This document shows positions 34,155 through 44,139 of a DNA stretch of 64,000 nt, piece after piece. This stretch comes from Candidatus Helarchaeota archaeon (GTDB lineage: Archaea; Asgardarchaeota; Lokiarchaeia; Helarchaeales; RDOG01). Location of the stretch: assembly GCA_019058315.1 (NCBI GenBank), contig JAHPZH010000003.1:578451-642450 (forward strand), in the 5' to 3' direction. How positions within the stretch are numbered: the stretch's first letter is position 1; each line of letters begins with the position of its first letter. The translations under genes and the position numbers were made by a program. The notes under the pieces were generated by a model. The model did no database searches and was not told the origin of the DNA. It worked only from the letters and a program-made list of their open reading frames with translations.

Positions 34155-34312
34155 TTAGGATGACTATCGTAATAACAATAAATACAAGAAAATAGAATGA
34201 GGTTTAAATGACTCTATTATTTCAAGATATTAATAAATGACTTACCTATAAAAAAAAGTTTATAAATTAGTAAAATAAAATTTGCTTTAGATAATAAAAG
34301 GGGTGAAAAAGT

Positions 34313-34813
34313 ACGTCATATACTGATAAGAATCTAACAATTGTTGGTTTAGGTGTTTATGAATTAGTTGTAGGGCTTGTGGTTGCGTTTATACCAACTT
34401 TTAAAATGGTTCGTTTGATAGGACTTATTGCACTTGGAGCTATGATAATTTTAATAGTGGGGATATTATTTATTCTAAGTGGCACCTTTTCTAGCAAAAA
34501 TATTGCAACAATCGCTTTTTTATTTGGTCTTATTAGTTGGATTATTTACATAGTTATAAGCATAATTGGGATAAACACAAACCTCAAGGCAATGGAAGAG
34601 AATTTGATTAATGCATTAATAATGAGTTATATGATCTTTAGACATTGGGAATTATTTTTCATGTTTTTAGGACCAACTAAAAGTATTCAAATGGGTTTAA
34701 TATTATCATGTATCCGTTTAGGGTTAACAATTTCTTTACCTGCCGTTGGAACTATTATATTAGTCATTTTAGTCAGAGAAGATAGATTATATGGTTTTTC
34801 AAGTTTTAGATAG
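34313..34813 (+). CDS. Four-helix membrane protein, start codon unclear
   Basis: A hydrophobic protein of 144-166 residues with about four transmembrane helices. The first standard start is GTG 34379, without a ribosome site and inside the first helix. The frame is open back to 34307, and the upstream residues LTIVGLGVYELVVGLVVAF complete that helix. A strong ribosome site, AGGGGTGA, precedes an in-frame ACG at 34313 by 6 nt. I therefore suggest initiation at ACG, or an ATG-to-ACG change. Function is unknown. Confidence 0.55.
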   Translation, partial: TSYTDKNLTIVGLGVYELVVGLVVAFIPTFKMVRLIGLIALGAMIILIVGILFILSGTFSSKNIATIAFLFGLISWIIYIVISIIGINTNLKAMEENLINALIMSYMIFRHWELFFMFLGPTKSIQMGLILSCIRLGLTISLPAVGTIILVILVREDRLYGFSSFR

Positions 34814-34973
34814 TTAATGGGAGAATTTACAAAATATTTAACCCACAATGGCAGAAAGATAGTTATTATATGTTAGTTTTTAGTCTCTATAATGAGACCT
34901 TAAAATGCGGGTTTTAAACTTTCCCATATCTTTTTTAACTGTGGAAGGGGATTTTAATTGTTAAGATCTTACC

Positions 34974-35375
34974 TCAATTTAAAATTTTTCCACAAAATTT
35001 ACAAACAGCTATTTCATTATTTAATAACTTTTGCCCTTGTTCTTTACTTATGGGGGCATGACAATGTGAACATTCCCATTTTGCTTTAGCTTCACTTACT
35101 TTTTTTTCTTCGGTTTTTACTTTTTTCCGTGGAATTTTATTTTTCTTTCCAATATATATCATAGTTTTATCAAATAATCGAAATTCAATTTCTCCATCTT
35201 GTATCATTTTCTTAATTATGGGTTTAATAAATTTAGCTTTATAATTCAACTTAGAAGCTATTTTAGGGATTGTTATTGTATTATACTGAGAGAGAAGTTT
35301 CTTTAATTTAATTTTAGCTTTCTCTTCTGCTTCTCTTAATTCTTTTTCTTTTTCTAATTTTCTAATTTTTTTCAT
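34974..35375 (-). CDS. Winged-helix and zinc-ribbon protein
   Basis: A 133-residue basic protein with an N-terminal Lys/Glu coiled coil, a winged-helix-like module (YNTITIPKIASKLNYKAKFI, then IIKKMIQDGEIEF), a Lys-rich linker and a C-terminal zinc ribbon (CSHCHAPI...CKFCGK). It shares the helix plus ribbon layout with the protein at 33339, suggesting related modules. Likely nucleic-acid binding or a protein adaptor. Confidence 0.6.
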   Translation of the reverse strand: MKKIRKLEKEKELREAEEKAKIKLKKLLSQYNTITIPKIASKLNYKAKFIKPIIKKMIQDGEIEFRLFDKTMIYIGKKNKIPRKKVKTEEKKVSEAKAKWECSHCHAPISKEQGQKLLNNEIAVCKFCGKILN

Positions 35376-35576
35376 TATATGTCACAATATAATTTTATCC
35401 ACTAAAGATTAAATTCTGATTATTAATGTCATTTGATCAAATCGATCCTCTCTTAATTCTTTTTAATTTTTTATATATTTTTATTTTACTAAATCGGTGA
35501 TTTTAAAAAAATTCGCTAATTTCTTCCTTCAAACACGCTTCCAGTTACCAACAAAACTCAATAATCAGTGTAATGT

Positions 35577-36074
35577 TCAAGCCCTTAACTTTTTATCTAC
35601 AATCCATTTTTCTATAATGAATGATTGTGATATCTCTTTTAAATGAGTAAAATTAGGAATTATGGTAGATTTAGGAAACCAGACTTTCGTTTTGGCATCT
35701 AATTCTAATAATAGACCTGCTTTAGTTTCAGCAATTATTTTTCCTTCAATTTTTGCAGTTTTTAAATTAAATACCTCTACAATCGTCTCAGGAATATCTG
35801 CTAATTGACCGCAGTATTTAACCATCCGTTCCTTTGCTTCGCTTAAAAATTCTCCAGATAAATTATTCCCCGAAAGTATCCATTTTGCACAATATGACAA
35901 GATACCAGCATCAGGTTTGTTAAAACCTACACCATTTCGATATCTACTTCGATTTATATATTTTTCATCATGTGTTTGGTTTTTATAAATGGCAACTATC
36001 GCCCATTCGAGAAAATTCTGATCGTTAAACAGTTTATATCTTAATTTTCTAATTATTTCATTTCTAGATCTCAT
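35577..36074 (-). CDS. Unknown protein with KAxLxxL...WxPKS motif
   Basis: A 165-residue protein. The N-terminal half has WAIVAIYKNQTHDEK and GVGFNKPDAGILSYCA, and the C-terminal half has KAGLLLELDAKTKVWFPKS. From memory, both patterns recur in small prokaryotic and phage proteins linked to DNA metabolism, but I cannot name the family. It overlaps nothing and lies 5 nt downstream of the protease gene, so it is probably co-transcribed. Confidence 0.6.
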   Translation of the reverse strand: MRSRNEIIRKLRYKLFNDQNFLEWAIVAIYKNQTHDEKYINRSRYRNGVGFNKPDAGILSYCAKWILSGNNLSGEFLSEAKERMVKYCGQLADIPETIVEVFNLKTAKIEGKIIAETKAGLLLELDAKTKVWFPKSTIIPNFTHLKEISQSFIIEKWIVDKKLRA

Positions 36075-36079
36075 TTAAA

Positions 36080-36751
36080 TCACGAATTAGTAACAGTGGC
36101 AACCTTATAACATCCGATTAATAGAATTAAAGCCATAAAATAAGTAGAAATGAAATAAAACCAATTTATTTCATATACTGAATAAGCATTCCAAGAACCC
36201 GCAAACCATGCAGGAATAAAAGCAATAACAAGAGACATTAATTCAAATAGGGACCGCTTAGCATTAGTGTTAAATGGAACAAAAATAGTCTTTAGGTCTG
36301 GAGGGCTAGGCAATGCTGTAAATGTAAGGGTAAATATTAAATAATATTTTATTGCTTCATGTAAATTCGGTAAATAATAAAGTATTAATCCTACAAAAAG
36401 TCCATTTATGATGGCAGGACCTACTGAAATAAGAAAACTACTTAAAAAACTTTCCGGTTCTTCACAATCTACATATCCTGCTGCACCTGGTACTTCAGGG
36501 TCACCAAAAGTAAAAAATTTGACTTTTCTTACAGGTGTGCCAGTTATTATGCAAAAAATGAAATGACCAAACTCATGTAGGGCAATCCCTGGAATACAGA
36601 TTACTAAAAAGAATTTTCCAAGATAAGATACATATCTTTTAAAAGCTTCAATCTTTAATATTGAATTTATAACTATCGAGGCGAAAACTACTGCTATTAT
36701 TACCGTAACACCGAAAGGGATAAAATCAGATATGCTTTGGATTATTTCCAT
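36080..36751 (-). CDS. M50-like membrane metalloprotease
   Basis: A 223-residue polytopic membrane protein with the zinc-protease motif HEFGH (residues 59-63) inside a membrane helix and a later LPSPPDLKTIF whose aspartate (about 152) is positioned as the third metal ligand. This layout fits site-2-protease/M50-like intramembrane or DUF3267-type metalloproteases. About five further hydrophobic helices. The substrate is unknown. The first helix is charged-poor and starts at the ATG. Confidence 0.8.
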   Translation of the reverse strand: MEIIQSISDFIPFGVTVIIAVVFASIVINSILKIEAFKRYVSYLGKFFLVICIPGIALHEFGHFIFCIITGTPVRKVKFFTFGDPEVPGAAGYVDCEEPESFLSSFLISVGPAIINGLFVGLILYYLPNLHEAIKYYLIFTLTFTALPSPPDLKTIFVPFNTNAKRSLFELMSLVIAFIPAWFAGSWNAYSVYEINWFYFISTYFMALILLIGCYKVATVTNS

Positions 36752-37093
36752 TTATATCATCTTATTTTTCTTGAATTTTAGTCGAGTATTTGATTTTACT
36801 TTTAAGTTTTTTGTTAATTAGAAATCAAATATTTTACTAGATATTTACAATATCTATGGTTTATAATAATGATATTATACAAATATCGTCCCAGATTATC
36901 TATTTATTAGAAAAATATCTTCTCATAAATTTAAATGGTTTATAATTTTAGTAATTTTATGCAGATAATGCATAACTCAAATTAAATTGAATTTTTGACA
37001 ACCAATAATTTTATAAAGAAAAGCTTGAGCTTGGCTTTTTTCAAAACGAGAATACAACAAAAATTATTCAAAAATTGATTCGGACCGAATAAT
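36752..37093. other. Divergent intergenic region
   Basis: 342 nt of AT-rich sequence between the protease gene (minus) and the surface-protein operon (plus). No gene or strong repeat is seen. It must hold both promoters. Confidence 0.5.
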
Positions 37094-39577
37094 TTGAAAC
37101 GAATAATATCGCAAAGGAAAAACAAAAAACAATTATTTTTTATTGGAGTGATAGGATTAGTCATTATTCTATATTTTTGTTTCGATGCAATACGACCTAT
37201 TAATGGTCTAAATTTTGTTCCAAATACTGGAAAACATACCCAACTCCCCATATTTTCTTCTGCTATTAAGAATGTAACAGAAGCAAATCTATCAATTCTT
37301 TATCCTGTAAATATTGACCGATATTATACCGAACCTCTAAATGGTTTTGGGTCAGGAACTGTTGAAAATCTACAAAATGAAACAGGGATAGTCACTACCG
37401 CTGAGACTTATCCTAGTTCGGACTATGGAAACATATCTGTCGAAGTTTCTTTTAATACAACTGGTCTGGATATCAGCTCCATGACATTATTTCGTGTCAA
37501 TTGGGAAGGAAGTATCGCATCTACTGCAAGTTCAGTAGTGGATACAAAATTAAATGTATATATAGACAATCAAGGTGGCTGGGAAATGCTGCACAATGCA
37601 ACAAATACGGGTGGTAGTTTAATTGAACGTAAAATTGGATGGTGGGAGCATGCTATTCCATCAAATTTTCAAAATTATATTAGCGGAAATACTATTAAAC
37701 TAAAATTCGAGGCTGTCCAAAATTTAACAGCGACAGAAAATAATTGGTATTTTTATTTATTTCTTCATTGGTCAAATATTGTATTTGGAAAGGATATCGA
37801 ATTCACAAGATTAAATGCTACAGCCATCGAATTAATCTATAATGATACCAATTATGAACAAATTGGAAATATAACCAGTCTAGAAAATGATGAGGATAGT
37901 GATGTCCTATCTATAAAAATAAATGAGACATTGGTAGCTGGAAGGAACAATATTACCTTTGATGTCGTATTTGATTTACTTAATTATTCTTTGGATGACA
38001 TTTATGGTTTTACTTACTACCATGATGATTGGTTTTCATTCAATGGTGGGATTGAACCTCCACAATTGGGAACTATTAGTATTCAGAATACCTCCTCAGG
38101 TCAATTATTCCCAATTCAATATTTACGGGACTCCCATATTTCTTATACTAATTTATATCCAAAACAAGGCTTTGCAGCATACACATTTACAGACGCTGGG
38201 TGGTGGAATCCATCGGGATTACGGTTACGATATTACCGAAATATAACTGGGATTACTAATTGGGCTAAAATTGAAATCGATCTTGGATATATTGAACTTG
38301 CTAGAAGAACAAGTCCTATATTTTCCGTCTATGTAGAGAATAATACAAGGTATATTGATGAAATTGAACATATCCAAATTTTTGTTCAAAATTATAGGAG
38401 TAACGTGACTGATATTCAAGTTATTAGTTCGGAAGGAAATTCTTTTGTTAATGACTCAGAAGGAAATTACACATTTGAGATTACAAGGACAACATCAGGA
38501 TGGTATAACTTCTCAGTTCAAATTATAGATAATGAAGAGCATTTAGTCACTAAGGGTCTCTACAAAATTTGGTTTAATGGACGACCAGTTAATATCGACA
38601 TAACCTTATCTCCAATCCCTCAAGAAATTAACTGCCTACTTGTATTTACAGACAGTATTTATGGAGCTCCCGTAGCTAACAAAGCCTTTGATCTATGGAT
38701 TTATAGATATGGGGAGACTATCCCCTATGCTAGTTATCCCGGACTGACTACTAATGCTTCGGGGATGTTTTTTGATAGTTATAGTGTTCTTCCATACCTT
38801 GATCAAAGTTATACGTTTAATGTAACGACTTATGCAGATGCTAGCTATAGTCGTTGCTCGGTAACAAGTTCTATAACTTGTTCATATGCCCCCCCAAGGT
38901 TTACAATAACAGATGTCGTTTATAATTCTCAATATTCTGGAGAAACGGTTACTATACATTACACTTTGGAAGACTGGACCGTAAATATTGTAAGTGCTAA
39001 TCTCAAGGAAAATGGAAATTTCATAACAAGCATCCCTATCTCTCCCGGATTAAATCAAGTTTCTTTCACTACAATAAGCGGTAATAATAATTACACACTA
39101 TGGGCCGTAAATTCTAGAGGACAAGTGGGTGAATCCGAGATTGTGAATCTAAATTTATTTCTAAAACCGATAAAATTGGATATATTAACTTTTTACTTGG
39201 ACGATTTCTTCTATTTCTTTATAGACGTGAAGGATAATGAAACGGGTTCAAGTCTTGATGGTGTTCCGGTCCGAGTTTCAGTGTATGATAGCGGATTTCT
39301 ATTATTTTCAGGTCAAGTTGAAACTCATTCTATAATCGTTGGGGGCTTTCCCTTTGATGGGGGATTAGACCACCATTTCTTGTTCAGGGCTGAAGTCGTA
39401 GAAGATAATTTCGAAAATCGTCAAAAAGAATCACAATTACCATTTCAAGCATATCCTATATTGGAATTATTGACCTTTGGATTAATAACTCCAGCGATTG
39501 TAGGAGTAATTATATTTCCCCGATTAATAAGTAAAAGACGGAGATTTAGGCATAACGGACGTTATCGCCAAAGTTAA
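37094..39577 (+). CDS. Large surface protein with Ig-like domains
   Basis: An 827-residue exported protein. TTG start, basic N-terminus and signal anchor (LFFIGVIGLVIILYFCF), several beta-sandwich domains (residues ~60-780) with many NxT/S sequons, and a C-terminal transmembrane helix (LELLTFGLITPAIVGVIIF) followed by an Arg-rich tail (KRRRFRHNGRYR). Ig-like or carbohydrate-binding-like folds are inferred from the strand pattern. It begins a six-gene operon with short spacings, so it may be the receptor or ligand-binding component of the membrane and cytoplasmic proteins that follow. Confidence 0.7.
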   Translation: MKRIISQRKNKKQLFFIGVIGLVIILYFCFDAIRPINGLNFVPNTGKHTQLPIFSSAIKNVTEANLSILYPVNIDRYYTEPLNGFGSGTVENLQNETGIVTTAETYPSSDYGNISVEVSFNTTGLDISSMTLFRVNWEGSIASTASSVVDTKLNVYIDNQGGWEMLHNATNTGGSLIERKIGWWEHAIPSNFQNYISGNTIKLKFEAVQNLTATENNWYFYLFLHWSNIVFGKDIEFTRLNATAIELIYNDTNYEQIGNITSLENDEDSDVLSIKINETLVAGRNNITFDVVFDLLNYSLDDIYGFTYYHDDWFSFNGGIEPPQLGTISIQNTSSGQLFPIQYLRDSHISYTNLYPKQGFAAYTFTDAGWWNPSGLRLRYYRNITGITNWAKIEIDLGYIELARRTSPIFSVYVENNTRYIDEIEHIQIFVQNYRSNVTDIQVISSEGNSFVNDSEGNYTFEITRTTSGWYNFSVQIIDNEEHLVTKGLYKIWFNGRPVNIDITLSPIPQEINCLLVFTDSIYGAPVANKAFDLWIYRYGETIPYASYPGLTTNASGMFFDSYSVLPYLDQSYTFNVTTYADASYSRCSVTSSITCSYAPPRFTITDVVYNSQYSGETVTIHYTLEDWTVNIVSANLKENGNFITSIPISPGLNQVSFTTISGNNNYTLWAVNSRGQVGESEIVNLNLFLKPIKLDILTFYLDDFFYFFIDVKDNETGSSLDGVPVRVSVYDSGFLLFSGQVETHSIIVGGFPFDGGLDHHFLFRAEVVEDNFENRQKESQLPFQAYPILELLTFGLITPAIVGVIIFPRLISKRRRFRHNGRYRQS

Positions 39578-39597
39578 ATTTATGGAGTATTTATAAA

Positions 39598-39861
39598 ATG
39601 AATATAATTTTTGCACTAATTGAAATAGTCCGGACAATAACATTCTTTTTCACATGTGGTGTGGCAATGATATTTTGTTATAATATTTTAAGCTATATTT
39701 TTGGGCTTGATTCTCCTGGAAAATCCATGAAGGCGTTGGGCATCAGTTTTCTGTTAATTATATTATTATTAACTCTAGATAACACGGTCTATTCGATTTA
39801 TCATGTGCATATTATAAATACGAAAATAGCTTTGGGGGCGACTCCAGATCCGATATTTTGA
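39598..39861 (+). CDS. Small two-helix membrane protein 1
   Basis: An 87-residue hydrophobic protein with two transmembrane helices separated by a loop, LDSPGKSMKALG. GGAG lies before the ATG. It is paralogous to the next gene: both have a Gly/Ser-Lys loop, a Lys-Ala-Leu entry to the second helix and end in LDxxxxxIxxVHI. TrbC/VirB2-like pilin topology is possible but unproven. Confidence 0.6.
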   Translation: MNIIFALIEIVRTITFFFTCGVAMIFCYNILSYIFGLDSPGKSMKALGISFLLIILLLTLDNTVYSIYHVHIINTKIALGATPDPIF

Positions 39862-39870
39862 GGTGTCAAT

Positions 39871-40110
39871 ATGATCTTTACTGTAATATTAGGAATTGTA
39901 CAAAATTTAGTTTTTATAGCTATAATGATTGATATAATATTGATAATCTGGAATTTGTTAGGATGGCAACTAGGAATTTATGGTTCTGGAGGGTCGAAAA
40001 GAGCCTTAATGATTACCATAGGCATTCTTATAGGAATTTTCTACCTAGATGCTATATTGTTCGATATTTTCAAAGTTCATATTGTCTCATTCCCAGTTTT
40101 TATAATTTAA
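39871..40110 (+). CDS. Small two-helix membrane protein 2
   Basis: A 79-residue paralogue of the preceding protein, with loop YGSGGSKRALMI and end YLDAILFDIFKVHIV. GAGGTG lies before its ATG, 9 nt after the upstream stop. The tandem duplicate suggests a hetero-oligomeric membrane component. Confidence 0.6.
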   Translation: MIFTVILGIVQNLVFIAIMIDIILIIWNLLGWQLGIYGSGGSKRALMITIGILIGIFYLDAILFDIFKVHIVSFPVFII

Positions 40111-40128
40111 TTTTATGGAGAGAAGATA

Positions 40129-43100
40129 ATGGCAAGTCATAGTATAGCAGAAGATGTTGAAGCACAAGATATGATAAAAGAAGTAAAGCCGAATATGACT
40201 AGAATTGAAAAATTAAATGCTTTTGCAAAGGAATTAATAATTCGTAAAGGTTACATCCCTCTAAATAGCGAATATTTTACGTCCCTACGCCACACAAAAT
40301 TATATTATCGACCTATTTATTTCTATCCCGCACCAGGAGAAAAAATCTGTGTTATTGATATATTGCTCCCCCATGGTACTTTAAAGGATAAAAGCCAACT
40401 TATTACTCAATTAGAATTGCTCAATAAAGAATGTAAGGAAATCCGTTCGATTTTATTGCAAGAATATCAGAATTGCCCAAAAGTATTTAATGATCAACAA
40501 TTCGGTTATGACGAATTTGGATTTATTCCTAAGAGATCTAAATTAGTTCCCTTATATGGTGAGTCATTACAAGTAGTATTTTCGGTAAAACCCATCATTT
40601 TAACAATTAAAGGCAAACCAGAATATGATATTCAGAGAGATTCGAGAGTAGATATTGTTCCAATTGAAAAAATTCAATGGTATTTAAATCAGTGGAGAAA
40701 TGAGGTAGTTGAACTAGCTAAAAAGGCATATAATATTAAGAAATTTAAACACTTTGAAGCACAAGACACTTTTGAAAAGTGGACATTGTTATTCTTGATG
40801 TTATATATGATACCCGTTGAATTAAACAACTTTCTCCAGTGGAATCTATGGTTTCTATCATTTTATTTCTTTCTTGCTGTTGCACTTTCAGTGGGTATTT
40901 CTAATTTTCCTCATAATTATCTTAGATATAAAAAATTCTCTAAATTATGCCGGGAAGAAATAATATCCTCTAAATGGGTAGATCAAAGCAGTTTTTTGAA
41001 ACCATTCCTCACTCGTTCAAAACAGCTATTGGTCCAACCCCTGGAAAATAAGCAAGGTGTAAATCAAAAGGTATATTCACAAAATAGAGATGAGATTAAA
41101 CCACTATTCTCAAAATCTCCTACCACAAATTCGATGAATACTATAGGAACAACAGTTAAGACATCAAGACCGGTAGAGAGCAGGGGGGAGATTAGAGAAG
41201 ATACCAATACTAAAGTTGTCCCGGAGGAATTAGTGCCAGACACTCCTTTAATAAAACCTTCTGGACCAAGAGGCATTAAAACCTTATTACTGAGGAAGTC
41301 GAAATCTAATGTCAATATTGAAATTTACAAGGAACAACTTGGTGATCTTTATTCTAAATTAAAAACAACTACAGACTTTGAAGTTTTTAGAATTACAGCA
41401 TTGAGAATTATCACCTTAATTCTTACTTGCGAATGGTTTAAGCGGACTGGCACTCCTCCTGTAAATATCAGGATTAGAGAGGTCTCAAATGATAGGATTG
41501 ACCACTTTCGACAAGCCGAAAACTTACTAACTCAATTTCTAGAACGGCTCCCTGATGCTATTAATATTGATGAGGTGTACCGCTTTGCTACTATAATAAA
41601 TATGGGTCAGATGAATCAAAAAATGATAGATCATGTTGAATGGAAGATAGAGGATTGGCTTTTAGATTATAAGCTTTTACCAGCTAATAAAATGAAAGTT
41701 TTACAAGCTAACCATTCTAAAATAACATCAGCTCCCGAAAGGATTGTGAGAAATTACACTGATAAGGTGGATTCAACTTTATCTAAGTTTAAAACTATAG
41801 ATTTGGAACGAAAAATGTCCCCTAAGCAGGAGGATAAGCCGGAGATTCCCGAAAAACCAAAGATTACCAATAAACCAAATACAGAGAAACTTCCAGAAAG
41901 GCGAATTGAAAGGAGACCTTTTACCTCACCAACCAGAAAAGAACAGTCAAATATTGTGGAAGAAGAAAAAAGCCTTGATACTATTATAAATGAAGCAAAA
42001 GGACACAGACCCCTCTTGACTATTGGAGAAGAGGTATTGGATTATTATAGGTTTAATTATATAACAAAAGATGTAGGTTACAACTCATATGGAACACCTG
42101 TATGCGTATTAGCTTATGATTCAAGGATCCACACAGATAAACCACTTCAAGAATTCAAGGAAATCGCAAAACAAATGTCCAATTTTGCATCCTATGTCTA
42201 TTTTGATTATGCTAACGTAAAACAAGAGATTTCTACAAACACAGAATTTGAACCATTATTAGAACCTAGACTCTGGATTAGGGACAAAAGCTTGGGTATT
42301 GATAAAAATTTCAAATTTTCTCCCTCAGCCATGGCAAATTTTCTTTCGGGAGTTCGAAGGAAATTGCGAAATAAAGATGCTCCAGACCCTTCTTTTGATG
42401 AAAGTGTAAATGGTGAGGTTCATGAATTTGAACAAGTGGAAGAGGATGATCAATTATCTCCCGAGGATTTGGAACATATTAATATTGATGCAGATCTCCC
42501 CGAAAGCGTAAAACAAGCTGCTAGAGTCTATGAGACTGAAGAACACACCGAACCTGTTGATGCTGTAATGCAGGAATTAGAAGAATTTGAAAAAGACGCT
42601 AGATTAGATAATTCTTTAATAGACCAAGAAATAGTCGTCCGTCACGAGACCCCATTTTTACAAAAAGAACTTTTCAAAACTGCAAAAAATAAAGGAAATG
42701 GAATTATTATAGACTCAAATAACTTTCTACATTCATTTTTACCAGAAATAAATATAATTAAGAAGGATTATGGATATATTCCCGATTATTATTTAATGCA
42801 TGTCTTTGATTTCTTATATAGAAAATTGGATGAATGGGGTTTTGGCCCTATAATCTTCTATACCGACCCTGATTTCTACATATATTTATTACCAGAACCC
42901 CAAAAAAGCAGAAAAATTGCTCATTTTAAAACAAAAGAAAAGTATCTATATTATCAAGCTTCAACAGAAGAGTCAAATTATTTCGAACATCAGCGCAAAT
43001 TGGGTCTTTTTAGGCAAGTTGAAAAAGGTGGGGATACAGACATGGAGATTTTGGTTGAAGGTTCCACTCATGATTATAAAATTTTAACTAACGACCAATT

Positions 43101-44133
43101 TAACCAGTCCAGATACGACCAATTTTGGGAATATGTCGCAAGTAACAGGCTTACATTCAAAATTGACAAATCTGCAATGACCATTTATGATTCAAAAAAT
43201 AATCAAATGGGAGAGCCATTATTTCTTATCAAACTTCCCGGAGATATTAAGGAAAAAGTATCTTCAATAGTTAAGACTAAGGCAGACATTCATCCACAGA
43301 TAAGAAGATTGACATCAGAAAATGCGAAAGAAATAACAAACGGTCTTGCAAAGGGGTATAGAGCTAATATTCTTGAAAAGCTCTCTATACACCCGATGAA
43401 CACATTGGAATTACAAAAATCCATTAATGGAAAAAATGAAGTAATCTCAATAGCAATTAAGGCATTAGCTGATGAAAATAAAATTGTCAGAATCGGATCA
43501 AAGTGGACAATAAACACATCAACCAGTTTACCACATCATGAGATAAGTAATTTTGAGACTTCAGTAATCGAAATCGTTTTTGGAGCATTTCATGCAAAAA
43601 TTGGACCGATTATTTTGTTTCCAACATGTAGCGAATGTTTAGACAAGTTCAATAAGGATAAGAACACAATTGATAGTATTTCCGAATTTGATTTACGACA
43701 CCATTTGAAATTGACTAATTGTAAATGCCCATTACCTAAAACAGGAATCCCTCGAGATGTAGTTAGAACACAACATTTAAACATCACGCTAAATTCTAAA
43801 GGGTTCCAAACTAGTGAGGGAGAGCATACCTTTCTATCATATAGATGGAGTAAAAAGGTAACCGACTCAGCAAGACAAGAATTAAGCTGGGCTATCTTGA
43901 TATATGTAAATCCAAAAAATCCAGTTTATAATATTGAAAGGGAGTTAATTAGAGATTTCTTATGGAGTTATGATTTTAACATAGATGAGGGCATAAGAAG
44001 TTTAGTCGAGCAAGGATTTAAGGGGGCAGAACTTGACGAGAAATTTTATGATCTAATGTACGAATATTTGATGAATTTCATTGATGATCTTACAAAAAGA
44101 ATTCATCACACATTAAATGAGTTAAAGGAGTGA
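40129..44133 (+). CDS. Giant membrane protein with NYN nuclease, winged helix and longin-like region
   Basis: A 1334-residue multidomain protein. An N-terminal alpha/beta region (1-200) precedes two transmembrane helices (about 218-262). A long low-complexity, Pro/Lys/Glu-rich linker follows (about 300-620), with an alpha/beta region near 620-760. Residues ~854-1015 resemble an NYN/PIN RNase of the Zc3h12a type: IIIDSNNF supplies the first Asp, GGDTDMEIL the acidic pair, and ILTNDQFNQ matches the SNDxF signature. A winged helix lies at ~1076-1125. From ~1143, VFGAFHAKIGPIILFP resembles the start of a longin/roadblock-like domain. It is coupled to a Rag-like GTPase gene 6 nt downstream, a pairing reminiscent of eukaryotic Rag-Ragulator. 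Domain calls are by eye. Confidence 0.65.
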   Translation: MASHSIAEDVEAQDMIKEVKPNMTRIEKLNAFAKELIIRKGYIPLNSEYFTSLRHTKLYYRPIYFYPAPGEKICVIDILLPHGTLKDKSQLITQLELLNKECKEIRSILLQEYQNCPKVFNDQQFGYDEFGFIPKRSKLVPLYGESLQVVFSVKPIILTIKGKPEYDIQRDSRVDIVPIEKIQWYLNQWRNEVVELAKKAYNIKKFKHFEAQDTFEKWTLLFLMLYMIPVELNNFLQWNLWFLSFYFFLAVALSVGISNFPHNYLRYKKFSKLCREEIISSKWVDQSSFLKPFLTRSKQLLVQPLENKQGVNQKVYSQNRDEIKPLFSKSPTTNSMNTIGTTVKTSRPVESRGEIREDTNTKVVPEELVPDTPLIKPSGPRGIKTLLLRKSKSNVNIEIYKEQLGDLYSKLKTTTDFEVFRITALRIITLILTCEWFKRTGTPPVNIRIREVSNDRIDHFRQAENLLTQFLERLPDAINIDEVYRFATIINMGQMNQKMIDHVEWKIEDWLLDYKLLPANKMKVLQANHSKITSAPERIVRNYTDKVDSTLSKFKTIDLERKMSPKQEDKPEIPEKPKITNKPNTEKLPERRIERRPFTSPTRKEQSNIVEEEKSLDTIINEAKGHRPLLTIGEEVLDYYRFNYITKDVGYNSYGTPVCVLAYDSRIHTDKPLQEFKEIAKQMSNFASYVYFDYANVKQEISTNTEFEPLLEPRLWIRDKSLGIDKNFKFSPSAMANFLSGVRRKLRNKDAPDPSFDESVNGEVHEFEQVEEDDQLSPEDLEHINIDADLPESVKQAARVYETEEHTEPVDAVMQELEEFEKDARLDNSLIDQEIVVRHETPFLQKELFKTAKNKGNGIIIDSNNFLHSFLPEINIIKKDYGYIPDYYLMHVFDFLYRKLDEWGFGPIIFYTDPDFYIYLLPEPQKSRKIAHFKTKEKYLYYQASTEESNYFEHQRKLGLFRQVEKGGDTDMEILVEGSTHDYKILTNDQFNQSRYDQFWEYVASNRLTFKIDKSAMTIYDSKNNQMGEPLFLIKLPGDIKEKVSSIVKTKADIHPQIRRLTSENAKEITNGLAKGYRANILEKLSIHPMNTLELQKSINGKNEVISIAIKALADENKIVRIGSKWTINTSTSLPHHEISNFETSVIEIVFGAFHAKIGPIILFPTCSECLDKFNKDKNTIDSISEFDLRHHLKLTNCKCPLPKTGIPRDVVRTQHLNITLNSKGFQTSEGEHTFLSYRWSKKVTDSARQELSWAILIYVNPKNPVYNIERELIRDFLWSYDFNIDEGIRSLVEQGFKGAELDEKFYDLMYEYLMNFIDDLTKRIHHTLNELKE

Positions 44134-44139
44134 GTTAAT

